Source: Methanohalophilus sp. RSK
GTDB lineage: Archaea > Halobacteriota > Methanosarcinia > Methanosarcinales > Methanosarcinaceae
Reading direction: 5' to 3'
Length of the DNA stretch: 64,000 bases
Assembly (NCBI RefSeq): GCF_003722075.1
Contig: NZ_RDSK01000018.1
Coordinates: 1-64,000 of the forward strand
Part shown: one piece after another, positions 18,548 through 28,434 of the stretch
Numbering within the stretch: the stretch's first letter is position 1
Layout of the letters: every line of letters begins with the position of its first letter
Made by a program: the position numbers and the translations under genes
The notes under the pieces: model-generated
Seen by the model: the letters and a program-made list of their open reading frames with translations, nothing else
Database searches by the model: none
Told to the model about the DNA's origin: nothing

Positions 18548-19824
18548 AAATCAATGTAATCGGAGCAGGACTCGGCGGTCTTTTAAGCGCGGCTTCACTC
18601 GCAATCGAAGGGCATGAAATAGAGGTGTTTGAAAGGTTGCCCATTACAGGTGGCAGGTTTACGAATATCGAATATCACGGTTTTAGCCTGTCCACAGGAG
18701 CATTGCACATGATACCTCACGGTTCTACAGGCCCGCTGGGCAACCTGCTCAAAAAAATAGGTGCAGATGTGGAAATCGTACCCTGTGAACCAATGGCCAT
18801 GATCCGTATACCCGCAGATGGTTCAAATAATTACAAATCCGGATATAAGGATATATCTTTCAATCAGTATGGATCACAATTCTCCATGTGGAATAGGCTC
18901 AAGCTTTCAATCCTTTTAATTACCACCAGAAGGTGGCCTCCTGAAAATATTTCTTTTGAAAACTGGATTCGTAAATACCTTGATGAAGATAGCGCACACA
19001 AAACCGCCAACTCATTCTGCGGTTGGGCACTGAGCCTGACAAACCGGGACGTACCTGCAGAGGAAGCTTTTGAAATATTTGAGAAACTCTACCGTTATGG
19101 AGGAACTGGCATCCCGATGGGTGGATGTAAAGGAGTTACGGATGCTCTTGTAGAAATAATTCGTTCAAATGGCGGAAAAATTCATAAAAGTACCGAGGTG
19201 AGGCGGATAATTGTGGAAAACAATACAGCCCGGGGAGTAATAGCAGGTGGGCAACATCATTACTCCGATGTTGTAATAAGCAATATTGGCCACCCATTTA
19301 CAAGAGAACTTTATGACTCAGATACCATTAATAATGCTTATGAAGAAAAAATAGACAATGCCAAGCCTTCTGCAGGAATTAAGATATGCCTGGCCGCAGA
19401 TGAGCCTTTGGTCGGCCACAATGGGATTCTCCTGACACCTTACTGTCGCCGGGTCAACGGAATCAATGAAGTGACCAACACAGACCCCAAACTTGCTCCT
19501 GCAGGGAAACATCTGATAATGGCACACCAAAGTGTCCAGCAGGATAAAATCGATAAACTTGAAGAGGAAATCGAAATTGGCCTGCAGGATCTCAAGGAAG
19601 TCTTCCCCAATAAAAAATACGACGTAATCCTCACCCAGTCATATTATGACGGCTGGCCCGTAAACCGGGCATCCTCCGGCTCAGATATAGGCAATACCAC
19701 ACCCATCAATAGCCTGTACGTAGTTGGTGACGGGGCAAAAGGAAAAGGAGGCATCGAAGTAGAAGGTGTTGCCCTGGGTGTTATGAACACTCTGGATATC
19801 ATAAAGCAACAACATCGGGACTGA
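18544..19824 (+). CDS. CrtI/phytoene-dehydrogenase-like FAD oxidoreductase
   Basis: The gene encodes 426 residues. The N-terminal GAGLGGLLSAASLAIEGHEIEVFER is a dinucleotide-binding fold, followed by GGRFT and, near the C-terminus, NSLYVVGDGAKGKGGIEVEGVALG, the flavin-binding block typical of phytoene desaturase, carotenoid isomerase and retinol saturase relatives. It is coupled to a ferredoxin gene, so it more likely reduces or isomerises a polyprenyl substrate than oxidises one. No carotenoid genes are visible nearby. Candidates are a saturated isoprenoid lipid or the methanophenazine side chain; this is inference. Confidence 0.8.
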   Translation: MKINVIGAGLGGLLSAASLAIEGHEIEVFERLPITGGRFTNIEYHGFSLSTGALHMIPHGSTGPLGNLLKKIGADVEIVPCEPMAMIRIPADGSNNYKSGYKDISFNQYGSQFSMWNRLKLSILLITTRRWPPENISFENWIRKYLDEDSAHKTANSFCGWALSLTNRDVPAEEAFEIFEKLYRYGGTGIPMGGCKGVTDALVEIIRSNGGKIHKSTEVRRIIVENNTARGVIAGGQHHYSDVVISNIGHPFTRELYDSDTINNAYEEKIDNAKPSAGIKICLAADEPLVGHNGILLTPYCRRVNGINEVTNTDPKLAPAGKHLIMAHQSVQQDKIDKLEEEIEIGLQDLKEVFPNKKYDVILTQSYYDGWPVNRASSGSDIGNTTPINSLYVVGDGAKGKGGIEVEGVALGVMNTLDIIKQQHRD

Positions 19825-19840
19825 CCGGTGTTCCTTAAAT

Positions 19841-19926
19841 AACTCTCCAACTTTTAGAGAAAGAGTCGGCTTTCGTAAGGGAGGGTAGTTGGCTCCATGC
19901 TTGAAGCAATTATCCGAACCTCCCTG
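19841..19926 (+). ncRNA. Candidate structured RNA in the cofG leader
   Basis: The 187-base gap before cofG holds an unusually structured segment. CCAACT (19847-19852) can pair with AGTTGG (19887-19892), and GGGAGG (19879-19884) with CCTCCC (19919-19924); these two pairings interlock as a pseudoknot-like arrangement. ACTCT/AGAGT at 19842-19846 and about 19863-19867 can form a further helix. I recognise no known riboswitch or C/D box. It may instead be chance or a terminator of the upstream gene. Confidence 0.3.
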
Positions 19927-20011
19927 AAAAGAAATGTACATCCCATAATATAAACCCGTATTTGTGTTGCATTAATCTTATGTAGGATATATATCATTTC
20001 ATTCTCCATTC

Positions 20012-20995
20012 ATGCCAGAGTATGCCACATTCGCACGTAATGTATTCATTCCTGTCACAAACATCTGCAGGAACAACTGCCACTACTGTATCTTCCGTCG
20101 TGAACCATCCCATCCTGATGCACAACTGATGGGTGAAAAAGAGATCAGTGATATTCTAAGCCACGGAAAAAAGGCGGGTTGTACGGAAGCCCTGTTCGTA
20201 TTCGGAGAGTATGCCGAGGAAGTGCCCGAATATATGGAGTGGCTGGAACAAAGAGGTTATTCTTCAACTGTGGATTATGTCTACAAATTGTGTGAAATGG
20301 CAATTGGAAAAGGACTGTTGCCCCATACAAATGCCGGGATACTGACCTATGAAGAAATGGAGGTCCTTAAATCTGTAAATGCAAGTATGGGCCTCATGCT
20401 CGAAACCACTGCACAATTACCTGCCCATGAACTGTCGCCGGGCAAAGAACCCAAAATCCGTCTTCGCATGATAGAAGATGCAGGTAAACTACATATCCCG
20501 TTCACAACAGGCATCCTTGTAGGTATCGGAGAAACCCGCGAAAATCGTATCGATTCCCTTGAAACCATTGCAGAGATACAACTCAAATATGGCCATATCC
20601 AGGAAGTAATTATCCAGAATTTCATGCCCAAGCCTGGCACCAGGATGGAAAGCATCAAGCCACCATCAAAAGAAGAGATGCTCGATACTGTACAGCTTGC
20701 AAGGAGTATTCTGCCTGCAGATGTAGAAGTGCAGGTGGCCCCAAACCTGATTGATCCTTACCTGCTGATTAAAGCAGGTGCCAAAGATTTGGGAGGAATA
20801 TCCCCCACAACGATTGACTGGATAAATCCCGAAGCTGAATGGCCGGATGTTGAAAAATTGAAAATTATGGCAAGAGATATCCCATTAAAGGAAAGATTAC
20901 CCATCTACCCGCAATACATAAGAAGTGGATGGTATAGTAAGCAACTTGATGGATTGATAAATTCCCTTGCAAATTCCGAAGGATTTCGGAAATAA
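20012..20995 (+). CDS. cofG: 7,8-didemethyl-8-hydroxy-5-deazariboflavin synthase subunit CofG
   Basis: This radical SAM enzyme works with CofH to make the F420 chromophore Fo from tyrosine and 5-amino-6-ribitylaminouracil. The gene encodes 327 residues; the cluster-binding motif is C19-x3-C23-x2-C26 (CRNNCHYC). The downstream sequence PHTNAGILTYEEM and GILVGIGETRENR is characteristic of CofG. No clear ribosome-binding sequence precedes the ATG. It is the first gene of the cofG-cofH-cofH-cofC series; the next start is 13 bases on. Confidence 0.95.
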   Translation: MPEYATFARNVFIPVTNICRNNCHYCIFRREPSHPDAQLMGEKEISDILSHGKKAGCTEALFVFGEYAEEVPEYMEWLEQRGYSSTVDYVYKLCEMAIGKGLLPHTNAGILTYEEMEVLKSVNASMGLMLETTAQLPAHELSPGKEPKIRLRMIEDAGKLHIPFTTGILVGIGETRENRIDSLETIAEIQLKYGHIQEVIIQNFMPKPGTRMESIKPPSKEEMLDTVQLARSILPADVEVQVAPNLIDPYLLIKAGAKDLGGISPTTIDWINPEAEWPDVEKLKIMARDIPLKERLPIYPQYIRSGWYSKQLDGLINSLANSEGFRK

Positions 20996-21008
20996 CAGAA
21001 GGATTCCT

Positions 21009-22097
21009 ATGAAAACCACGATACCTGATGATATAAGACAGCAGGCATATGAAGGGAAAGTTACAAAAAAAAATGCCCTCAAATTGCTGGAAGTGCCCCC
21101 TTTGCAACTTTTTTCCCTTGCCGATGAATTACGCAAACAAGCCGTCGGTGATGATGTGACATATGTTGTCAACAGAAATATCAATTTCACAGACCGATGC
21201 ATAGGAAACTGCGGTTTCTGTGCTTTCAGGAACCAGGAAAATTACCTTCTGGAAATATCGGATATACTCAGAAAAACAAAAGAAGCTGTTGAGTTGGGTG
21301 CTACAGAAGTCTGTATCCAGGGTGGATTACTTGAAGATGCAAATCTGGAATTTTACCAGAATATTCTCAGTTCCATCAAAGCAAATTACCCCGACATACA
21401 TATTCACGCCTATTCCCCGATGGAAATTTTCCACCTTGCAAAGAAAAACGGACTTTCTATCGAATCCACAATAAAAAGGCTCAAAAACAGCGGCCTTGAA
21501 ACTATGCCCGGTACTGCTGCAGAGATCCTTTCTGACAGGGTGCGCGAAATAATATGTCCCGGAAAACTGAACACCCTGCAGTGGGAAAATGTTATCACTA
21601 CAGCCCACAGGCTTGGAATTGCCACTACTGCGACCATGATGTACGGGCATGTGGAAACAAAGGAAGAAAGAATAGATCACATACTGAAAATAAGGGAGAT
21701 CCAGCAAAAAACCGCTGGTTTTACCGAATTTGTACTTTTGCCGTTCATGCCCTATAACAATCCTATCGGCAAAAAGATGATAAAAGAAGGCAAGTATGCC
21801 ACCGGCGGCATAGAGGATTTACAGTTTTATGCGCTCTCCAGGATCCTTCTGCATACCCACATACCCAATATACAGGCAAGCTGGGTCAAGCTCGGAAAGA
21901 AGCTTGCACAGGTAGCTCTTGTCTCTGGTGCCAATGATGTTGGGGGGACATTGATGGAAGAGAAAATCTCCAGCTCTGCAGGTGCAAAAAACGGGGAAAG
22001 TATGGAAGTTTCCGAAATAAAATGGTTGATCCGAACGGCCGGCCGCAAACCTGTGCAAAGGAATACTCTCTATGAAAGCATTGAGGCAGGGAAATGA
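21009..22097 (+). CDS. cofH: Fo synthase subunit CofH, copy 1
   Basis: This radical SAM enzyme forms the tyrosine-derived diimine/5-amino-6-ribityl intermediate handed to CofG. The gene encodes 362 residues from the ATG at 21009, which has AAGGA upstream; an earlier start would overlap cofG. The cluster motif is C64-x3-C68-x2-C71 (CIGNCGFC). The C-terminal half carries [10 protein letters not shown] and GANDVGGTLMEE, typical of the CofH/MqnC/MqnE group. Its stop overlaps the next cofH start by 4 bases. The second copy is clearly homologous but diverged. Confidence 0.92.
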   Translation: MKTTIPDDIRQQAYEGKVTKKNALKLLEVPPLQLFSLADELRKQAVGDDVTYVVNRNINFTDRCIGNCGFCAFRNQENYLLEISDILRKTKEAVELGATEVCIQGGLLEDANLEFYQNILSSIKANYPDIHIHAYSPMEIFHLAKKNGLSIESTIKRLKNSGLETMPGTAAEILSDRVREIICPGKLNTLQWENVITTAHRLGIATTATMMYGHVETKEERIDHILKIREIQQKTAGFTEFVLLPFMPYNNPIGKKMIKEGKYATGGIEDLQFYALSRILLHTHIPNIQASWVKLGKKLAQVALVSGANDVGGTLMEEKISSSAGAKNGESMEVSEIKWLIRTAGRKPVQRNTLYESIEAGK

Positions 22098-23164
22098 TTC
22101 CTGAAGATATTGAAAATCGGGCTAGAAAGGGGTTGGCCACCAGGGAAGATGCCCTGAAACTTCTCAAAGAAAACCCTTTTGAACTTTTCGACCTGGCAGA
22201 CCGGCTTCGCAGGGAATCAGTCGGTGACGATGTAACCTATGTTGTGAATCGCAATGTGTACATCACCAATATGTGCAGGGGCAAATGTAATTTCTGCTCA
22301 TACAACCAGCCTGACGGTTACATACTGACAATACCGGAAATCCTGGAAAAGGTGGAAACAGCAGATGTTGCAGGCGCCACCGAGATTTGCATACAGGGAG
22401 GTTTTCTTCCTGAACTCAAACTTGATTTTTACCTTGAGATCGTACGGGCAATCAAGGAAAAATATCCAGATATAAGCATTCATGGATATTCTCCCATGGA
22501 GATCAACCACGCTGCCAGGGTTGATGGTATTTCTCTGGAAGAGGCATTCACAAAATTGCAGGAAGCCGGATTGGGGACCCTTACAGGAACCTCTGCGGAA
22601 ATCCTATGCCAAAGAGTGCGAAATATAATTTGTCCTGAAAAGATTACTACAGAAGAATGGATTGATACAATTAAATCAGCACATAATGCAGGTCTGGTAA
22701 CAAATTCAACCATTATGTATGGCCATGTGGAGACCTGGGAGGAGCGAATCGACCACCTCCTTATACTCAGGGATATCCAACAAAAAACGGGCAAATTCAC
22801 AGAACTTGTCCCTCTTCCATTTCTGCCCTACAATAACAGGGTGGGTAAAAAAATGATTAAAGAAGGGAGATATGGCCCGGGTGGAATAGAAGACCTGAAA
22901 TTCTATGCCATTGCACGCGTTCTTCTCAATAAACATATACCGAATATACAGGCCAGCTGGGTAAAACTTGGAAACAAGCTTGCACAGGTAGCCCTGAATT
23001 GTGGTGCAAACGATCTGGGTGGGACACTTATGGAAGACCAGATCACCGTTGCATCCGGGGGAAAGAATGGTGAATACCTGCACCCCGAAGAGATACAATG
23101 GATCATTAAAGGAGCCGGGCGCAGGCCTGTCAGACGTGATACACAGTACAGGGAATGCAAATGA
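22094..23164 (+). CDS. cofH: Fo synthase subunit CofH, copy 2
   Basis: This is a second CofH-type radical SAM protein of 356 residues, adjacent to and overlapping copy 1. The cluster motif is C61-x3-C65-x2-C68 (CRGKCNFC). It shares with copy 1 the [27 protein letters not shown] and [10 protein letters not shown] blocks, so the pair is an old tandem duplication. Which copy makes Fo, or whether both do, cannot be told from sequence. Similar tandem cofH copies occur in Methanosarcina. Confidence 0.9.
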   Translation: MIPEDIENRARKGLATREDALKLLKENPFELFDLADRLRRESVGDDVTYVVNRNVYITNMCRGKCNFCSYNQPDGYILTIPEILEKVETADVAGATEICIQGGFLPELKLDFYLEIVRAIKEKYPDISIHGYSPMEINHAARVDGISLEEAFTKLQEAGLGTLTGTSAEILCQRVRNIICPEKITTEEWIDTIKSAHNAGLVTNSTIMYGHVETWEERIDHLLILRDIQQKTGKFTELVPLPFLPYNNRVGKKMIKEGRYGPGGIEDLKFYAIARVLLNKHIPNIQASWVKLGNKLAQVALNCGANDLGGTLMEDQITVASGGKNGEYLHPEEIQWIIKGAGRRPVRRDTQYRECK

Positions 23165-23805
23165 GAGCAGTTATACCTTACAAAAAGGAAAATGCCAAAT
23201 CCAGGCTTTCAACCGTTATGACAAAAGAGCAGAGAGAGACATTTGTCGAAAAAATGCTTCTGGACGTTGTTGCAACCTTAAGGAAAGGTGGGATCCGGAA
23301 TATAGATATAATCACCCCAAAAGCCTGTGACGTGAAAAAGGAAGTGAAAGCAAATATAATTGAGGATGACACGGACCTCAACGATTGTTTGAATAAATAT
23401 CTCTCTCAAAAGGAAGAGCCGATACTGATCATTATGGCAGATCTACCCCTTGTGAAATTCAGTCATATAAAAGATATAGTAGCGAGTAAAGCGGATGTGA
23501 CAATTGTTCCGGGCAAAGGAGGCGGCACAAATATACTGTTCATCCACAAACCTGAGAATTTCAGGGTCAAATACTACGGTTCAAGTTTTGAGAATCACTG
23601 CATGATTGCCGCACAACAAAAACTCTCTATTCGGTTATATGATTCATTCCTTGCAAGTACGGATATTGATGAACCCCAGGATATTACAGAACTCCTATTA
23701 CACGGGAAGGGGATTGCCAGGGATTATGCCGAAAAAAGATTCGGAAAAACAGAAGGTAAAGGAAGGGTCAAAATAAGCCCTTTTAATGAGATACTGACGT
23801 CCTGA
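23161..23805 (+). CDS. cofC: 2-phospho-L-lactate guanylyltransferase CofC
   Basis: The protein activates 2-phospho-L-lactate (or a related three-carbon phosphate) with GTP to build the F420 side chain. The gene encodes 214 residues from the ATG at 23161, which overlaps the cofH stop (ATGA). The N-terminal [16 protein letters not shown] is the nucleotide-binding loop, and the MADLPLV and PGKGGGTN segments are typical of the family. The 3' end runs 23 bases into the convergent cutA gene. The other F420 genes (cofD, cofE) are not in the window. Confidence 0.93.
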   Translation: MRAVIPYKKENAKSRLSTVMTKEQRETFVEKMLLDVVATLRKGGIRNIDIITPKACDVKKEVKANIIEDDTDLNDCLNKYLSQKEEPILIIMADLPLVKFSHIKDIVASKADVTIVPGKGGGTNILFIHKPENFRVKYYGSSFENHCMIAAQQKLSIRLYDSFLASTDIDEPQDITELLLHGKGIARDYAEKRFGKTEGKGRVKISPFNEILTS

Positions 23806-24094
23806 TCCATTCCAAAAATTCAGAATCGCCTTCAATATCCCATGAAACAATTGCAGGCAACTCATAACTGTGTATGCTGCGCACAAGCTCTCGCACAGGT
23901 TCAAATTTGTTTTTGGTAGTCTTGGCAAAAAGGACAACTTCATCATCCTCGTTTGCTTCTCCCTCCCACATAAAAACCGACCTAATAGGATACATGTTCA
24001 CGCAGGCGACAAGACCTCTGGAAACCAACTCGGATGCTATATTGCGTGCCTCAACTGTACCTGAAGTTGTGATATAAACAATAATAAATTCCAT
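23783..24094 (-). CDS. cutA: CutA1-type divalent-cation tolerance protein
   Basis: The gene encodes 103 residues from the ATG at 24094. The family core is visible: [27 protein letters not shown] and [22 protein letters not shown]. CutA1 proteins are small, very stable trimers that bind divalent metals; their physiological role is uncertain. A TATA box centred 27 bases upstream of this ATG suggests a leaderless mRNA and favours it over the ATG at 24109. Its 3' end overlaps cofC on the opposite strand by 23 bases. Confidence 0.9.
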   Translation of the reverse strand: MEFIIVYITTSGTVEARNIASELVSRGLVACVNMYPIRSVFMWEGEANEDDEVVLFAKTTKNKFEPVRELVRSIHSYELPAIVSWDIEGDSEFLEWIRTSVSH

Positions 24095-24116
24095 AATAAA
24101 TGATAACATGCAATAA

Positions 24117-24125
24117 TTTATAAAT
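24117..24125 (-). promoter_or_regulatory. TATA box for a leaderless cutA transcript
   Basis: The minus strand reads ATTTATAAA here, centred on 24121. Archaeal transcription usually starts about 25-27 bases downstream of the box, which places it on or next to the cutA ATG at 24094. No ribosome-binding sequence precedes that ATG, which agrees with a leaderless message. Confidence 0.55.
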
Positions 24126-24242
24126 CTCCTGCATATATGATACTGGAAAAGGCAAAATGTAATAATTTTAAACCTTTACTGACAAAACATATATCTTTAC
24201 ATGTGTTATTAAGGTAAATTCATATCTTATTTCGGTGATTGG

Positions 24243-24416
24243 ATGAGCATTAACATAAATCGGTACAAGTGCGGATACTGTGGTGCATGTGTGGGTGTAT
24301 GCCCCGGCGGAGCCCTCGAGCTTGTAGAAACCTGGGTGGAAGCTAATGATTGCTGCACAAGTTGTGGTCTCTGTGCCAAAATCTGCCCGGTAGGAGCTAT
24401 TGAGGTGAAAAAATGA
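24243..24416 (+). CDS. 2[4Fe-4S] ferredoxin for geranylgeranyl reductase
   Basis: The gene encodes 57 residues. It carries two [4Fe-4S] motifs ([11 protein letters not shown] and [11 protein letters not shown]). A GGTGATT ribosome-binding sequence lies 4 bases upstream of the ATG, and the stop overlaps the reductase start by 4 bases (ATGA). In Methanosarcina acetivorans a ferredoxin encoded next to geranylgeranyl reductase serves as its electron donor; the same role is inferred here. Confidence 0.88.
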   Translation: MSININRYKCGYCGACVGVCPGGALELVETWVEANDCCTSCGLCAKICPVGAIEVKK

Positions 24417-25645
24417 AAGAAATGTATGACTTAATAGTCGTAGGTGGTGGACCCGGGGGAGCAATCGCCGCAAAAAATGCTGCAGAACTCGGACTTGATG
24501 TACTCCTTATCGAAAAAAGGCAGGAAATTGGAGACCCTGTGCGCTGTGCAGAAGGAGTTTCTAAAATCTGCCTCAGTGACCACATCGAACCAGACCCACG
24601 CTGGATATGCGCAGATCTTACAGGCTCCCGTATATATTCCCCGGACGGCACAATGGTCGAAATGAGTGAAGAAATGTCCGGAGGGGAAGTAGGTTACGTC
24701 CTTGAGAGAAAAGTTTTCGACCGTGCCCTTGTGGACCAGTGTGCCAGGGCAGGTGCAGAAGTTAGAGTCAAGACCCGGGCAACCGGGCTTATAGTGGAAA
24801 AGGGTGTTGTATGCGGAATTTATGCAATGCACCTGGGTGAGGAGTACGAAATACGCTCAAAGATCGTTATCGGCGCTGACGGTATGGAATCAAAGGTTGG
24901 CAGATGGGCAGGATTAGACACCTCCCTGAAACCAGCTGATATGGAAACCTGCGTACAGTACCTTGTTACTGATATCGATATTGATCCACAATTCTGTGAT
25001 TTTTATCTCGGAAACGAAATTGCACCAGCAGGCTACCTCTGGGTATTCCCGAAAGGTGAAAATATGGCAAACATAGGCGTTGGCGTTCTGGGAAGTAAAT
25101 CAGGTGACCACAGGGCCATCGACTATCTTGATAAATTTATGAAAGATATGTACCCCGAGGGAAGGATCATCGAAATGGTCTATGGAGGGGTACCCGTTAG
25201 TGGCCCCATCGAAAAAACAGTTAGTGATGGGTTAATCCTTGTGGGTGATGCTGCACGCCAGTCAGATCCAATTACAGGAGGAGGTATAATCAATGCCATG
25301 GAAGCTGGAAAGATTGCTGCAGAAGTTGCTGCGGATGCCATTAAAAAAGGAGATTACACCACAAATACCCTGAATGAATATGAAACTCTCTGGAGATCCA
25401 CCATCGGAAAGGAAATCGAATATAGCCTGGTAGTAAAAGAGACATTTGTCAAATTTACAGACAAAGATCTCAACCACCTTGCACAATCCCTGTCTAATGT
25501 TAATTTTTATAGCCTCAGTCTCAAGGACTTGCTTTATGCCCTATTCAAAGCAAACAAGAAATTACTATGGGACCTGCGGGGACTTTTCAAGGACGTTGTA
25601 AACAGTAATTTTGAATTCAAATATAAAAATGATCAGGCCGACTGA
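24413..25645 (+). CDS. Digeranylgeranylglycerophospholipid reductase (GGR)
   Basis: The protein saturates the isoprenoid chains of archaeal membrane lipids. The 410-residue flavoprotein has an N-terminal FAD fold ([19 protein letters not shown]), the family substrate motif at GYLWVFPKG, and the second flavin block [18 protein letters not shown]. The length is normal for archaeal GGR. Reductant should be the ferredoxin encoded immediately upstream. The C-terminal helical tail (about 60 residues) is also typical. Confidence 0.92.
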   Translation: MKEMYDLIVVGGGPGGAIAAKNAAELGLDVLLIEKRQEIGDPVRCAEGVSKICLSDHIEPDPRWICADLTGSRIYSPDGTMVEMSEEMSGGEVGYVLERKVFDRALVDQCARAGAEVRVKTRATGLIVEKGVVCGIYAMHLGEEYEIRSKIVIGADGMESKVGRWAGLDTSLKPADMETCVQYLVTDIDIDPQFCDFYLGNEIAPAGYLWVFPKGENMANIGVGVLGSKSGDHRAIDYLDKFMKDMYPEGRIIEMVYGGVPVSGPIEKTVSDGLILVGDAARQSDPITGGGIINAMEAGKIAAEVAADAIKKGDYTTNTLNEYETLWRSTIGKEIEYSLVVKETFVKFTDKDLNHLAQSLSNVNFYSLSLKDLLYALFKANKKLLWDLRGLFKDVVNSNFEFKYKNDQAD

Positions 25646-25729
25646 TTATTTTTTATTTTTCCAGAATGCAGGAGTTTTCGACTTCTCTATTCTCCATGCC
25701 ACTGGATATAGACAGCAAAAAATGTAGCC

Positions 25730-27064
25730 TTACTTGAACAGTTTTTCTACAGCCTGATGTGCACTGGGCAGGGAAAATACAAGCAGGTGGTCCCCCACCC
25801 TTACCCTGTAGTTACCTCGGGGGATAATAGTTACTCCTCCGTGTACTACCATGCTTACTAGGGAATCAGCCGGGAAATTCACATCTTTTAGAAGTTTTCC
25901 TGTCACTCTTGATTTGCGAGACACGGTATATTCGATGATTTCTGCCTTTTCGCCTTCAATGGTCGTCAGGGCTTCAATTCCCGTCCCCATAGTAAGTTTA
26001 AGTACTTCGTTAACCGTGGCTTCCCTGGGACTGACAGCACGGTCCACACCCACCATTTCGAAAAGGGGCACATAATCAAAGTGATCAGCTCTGACAATTA
26101 CCTTCTTTGCCCCTAGCTGTTTGGCCATCAGCGAACACAATAAATTTTTTTCATCACTGTCTGTGACAGAGATAACTACGTCCATCTCACCGACACCTTC
26201 TTCCTTTAGAAGATTCAGGTCGGAACCGTCCCCACGCAAAACAAGTGCCCTTTGAAGATTATCAGCTACCATTTCAGATCTCTGGCGGCCCTTTTCAATA
26301 ATCTTTACGTTCAGACGGGTTTTTTCAAGCAGCTGTGCCAGGTAAAACCCAACTACTCCCCCTCCGATTATCATCACACGGCTGCGTGATTTATTGATCT
26401 CGCCAAAAAAGGAAGAAATGTCCTTCATTGCATCTGCTTTACCAATAATTACGATGTGGTCGCCGGCCTGAATTATATCTTCACCATGGGGAATGATCAA
26501 TTGCGAACCCCTGAAAAGAGCACTTACGATACAGCAATCGAGCAAATCTATGTCCCGAAGGTGTTTGCCTGCAATATTACTATTGTCCTTAACAACAAAC
26601 TCCATCATTTTTACTTTTCCGTCTGCAAAGGATTCAGAATCAATAGCAGAAGGAATTGACAAAATGTCAGCAACTTCAGATGCAAGAGCAAGTTCGGGAC
26701 ATACCATTACATCAATACCAACCTGTGTACGCTTGGCTACAGGCCGATCGATGTAATCAGGATTACTGACCTTTGCCATGGTCTTGAAGTTCTTATTGGA
26801 CTGCTTTATCAATTTAGCAGCCATACATGAAACTATGTTTACTTCATCATCACCGGTTACAGCCACAAGCAGATCTGCACCGATCAAAACTTTTTCAAGA
26901 ATTGCAGCATTTGCTCCGTTGCCCCGAATAACCTGAACATCGAATTCATCGACTCTCAGGCAAGCATCTTCATCTTCATCAATGATAACAAGATCATTTT
27001 CCAGGTACAGTGATTTAGCTATATGATAACCAACTTCACCTGCACCTATGACAATGATTTTCAT
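25730..27064 (-). CDS. trkA: Trk potassium uptake regulatory protein TrkA
   Basis: The gene encodes 444 residues from the ATG at 27064, which has an AGGTG ribosome-binding sequence; the start at 27082 is upstream of that site. The protein has two RCK units in tandem, each an NAD-binding RCK_N (GAGEVGYHIAKSL and GGGVVGFYLAQLLE) followed by an RCK_C ligand-binding domain. It gates the TrkH potassium channel on the cytoplasmic face in response to NAD(H) or ATP. No trkH is adjacent. K+ uptake matters for salt tolerance and heat shock; the gene follows the Hsp70 operon. Confidence 0.93.
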   Translation of the reverse strand: MKIIVIGAGEVGYHIAKSLYLENDLVIIDEDEDACLRVDEFDVQVIRGNGANAAILEKVLIGADLLVAVTGDDEVNIVSCMAAKLIKQSNKNFKTMAKVSNPDYIDRPVAKRTQVGIDVMVCPELALASEVADILSIPSAIDSESFADGKVKMMEFVVKDNSNIAGKHLRDIDLLDCCIVSALFRGSQLIIPHGEDIIQAGDHIVIIGKADAMKDISSFFGEINKSRSRVMIIGGGVVGFYLAQLLEKTRLNVKIIEKGRQRSEMVADNLQRALVLRGDGSDLNLLKEEGVGEMDVVISVTDSDEKNLLCSLMAKQLGAKKVIVRADHFDYVPLFEMVGVDRAVSPREATVNEVLKLTMGTGIEALTTIEGEKAEIIEYTVSRKSRVTGKLLKDVNFPADSLVSMVVHGGVTIIPRGNYRVRVGDHLLVFSLPSAHQAVEKLFK

Positions 27065-27166
27065 AAAGGCACCTCTATTCAATTAACATAAATAATAAAC
27101 TGGATTGAGCGATAATATATGCTATTATTGTTAAAGGTTACTGAAAAAAAGGAAAAATAAGGAAAA

Positions 27167-28366
27167 TCAGGCAGGAGAATCGCCCGGGGAATCTTCAGGA
27201 GAAATGACTGATTCAAAAGCATTTTTGAATTTATCAAAAACTCCACCTTTCCCTGAACCGGCAGATCCTCCACCCAGACTGTCAAATTCCTTGAGGAGTT
27301 TTTTCTGTTCCTCACTGAGCTTTGTAGGGGTTTTTACGATAACTTTTACGAGCTGGTCCCCCTGTCCATGCCCATGCAGATGGGGCATCCCCTTGCCTTT
27401 CAGACGCAATACTGAATGGGTCTGGGTGCCGGGTTTTATATTCATCTTTACATCACCATAAAGAGTGGGAACCTGTACGCTGTCACCCAGGCCAGCCTGG
27501 GCAAAGGAGATAGGGATTTCGCATACGATGTCGTCACCCATCCTTTCAAAGCGCTCATGAGGTTTTACATGAAGTACAATATAAAGATCTCCCGGTGGGG
27601 CACCAGGACTTCCGGCTTCCCCTTCCCCGGACATTTTCAAACGCAAACCGGTTTCCACGCCTTTGGGGATGTTTACCTCTATGGTCTTTGTTTTTCTGAC
27701 TTTGCCGCTACCATTACAGGTTTCACAGGGTGATTCTATTGTCTGCCCTTTACCATGGCATTTGTCACAGGTGGTGGCTGTCACAAAGTTACCAAGGGGA
27801 GTACGGCGAGCATGCGTAACCTGCCCACTACCACCGCAGTTAGAACAGTTGATTGGTTCTGTACCGGGTTTAGCCCCTGTCCCACCACATGTTTCACAAT
27901 TCTGAGCCCGTGGAACATCGATGTTAACCTTGTCTCCGAATGCAGCCTGTTTGAGGGTGATATCCATGTCATATCTCAGGTCAGAACCTCTGCGGGGGCC
28001 CCGTTGAGTCCGGCCTGAGCCACCAAAGCCTCCGAAGCCGCCGCCAAATCCACCGAAGCCGCCACCAAAAATATGCTCCAGGATGTCTTCAAAACCACCG
28101 AAATCAGCTGAACGGAAGATATCTTCTTCAGAATACTGGTTATCAATTCCTGCGTGTCCAAAGCGATCATATTGGGCCCTTTTTCCCTCATCGGAAAGGA
28201 CAGCATAGGCCTCGGATATCTCCTTGAACTTTTCCTCAGCATCCGGCTCCTTATTCTTATCCGGATGATGTTTCATTGCAAGCTTGCGATAAGCTTTCTT
28301 AATCTCGCTAGCTGATGCATCTTTGGAAATACCCAGTATTTCGTAATAATCTCGCTTGGTAGACAT
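27167..28366 (-). CDS. dnaJ: Chaperone DnaJ (Hsp40)
   Basis: The gene encodes 399 residues with the full type I architecture: a J-domain with HPD at residues 34-36, a G/F-rich linker (GGFGGGFGG repeats), four CxxCxGxG zinc motifs ([32 protein letters not shown]) and the C-terminal substrate-binding domain. It stimulates DnaK ATPase and delivers unfolded clients. It lies 68 bases after dnaK. T-rich sequence on the minus strand after the stop (about 27140-27160) may terminate the operon. Confidence 0.97.
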   Translation of the reverse strand: MSTKRDYYEILGISKDASASEIKKAYRKLAMKHHPDKNKEPDAEEKFKEISEAYAVLSDEGKRAQYDRFGHAGIDNQYSEEDIFRSADFGGFEDILEHIFGGGFGGFGGGFGGFGGSGRTQRGPRRGSDLRYDMDITLKQAAFGDKVNIDVPRAQNCETCGGTGAKPGTEPINCSNCGGSGQVTHARRTPLGNFVTATTCDKCHGKGQTIESPCETCNGSGKVRKTKTIEVNIPKGVETGLRLKMSGEGEAGSPGAPPGDLYIVLHVKPHERFERMGDDIVCEIPISFAQAGLGDSVQVPTLYGDVKMNIKPGTQTHSVLRLKGKGMPHLHGHGQGDQLVKVIVKTPTKLSEEQKKLLKEFDSLGGGSAGSGKGGVFDKFKNAFESVISPEDSPGDSPA

Positions 28367-28434
28367 AGAAAACCCGTGAATCTTTTATAATTAATTAAAT
28401 AAAATTGCAGGGAAATTCCCTGCACTGGTTTAGA

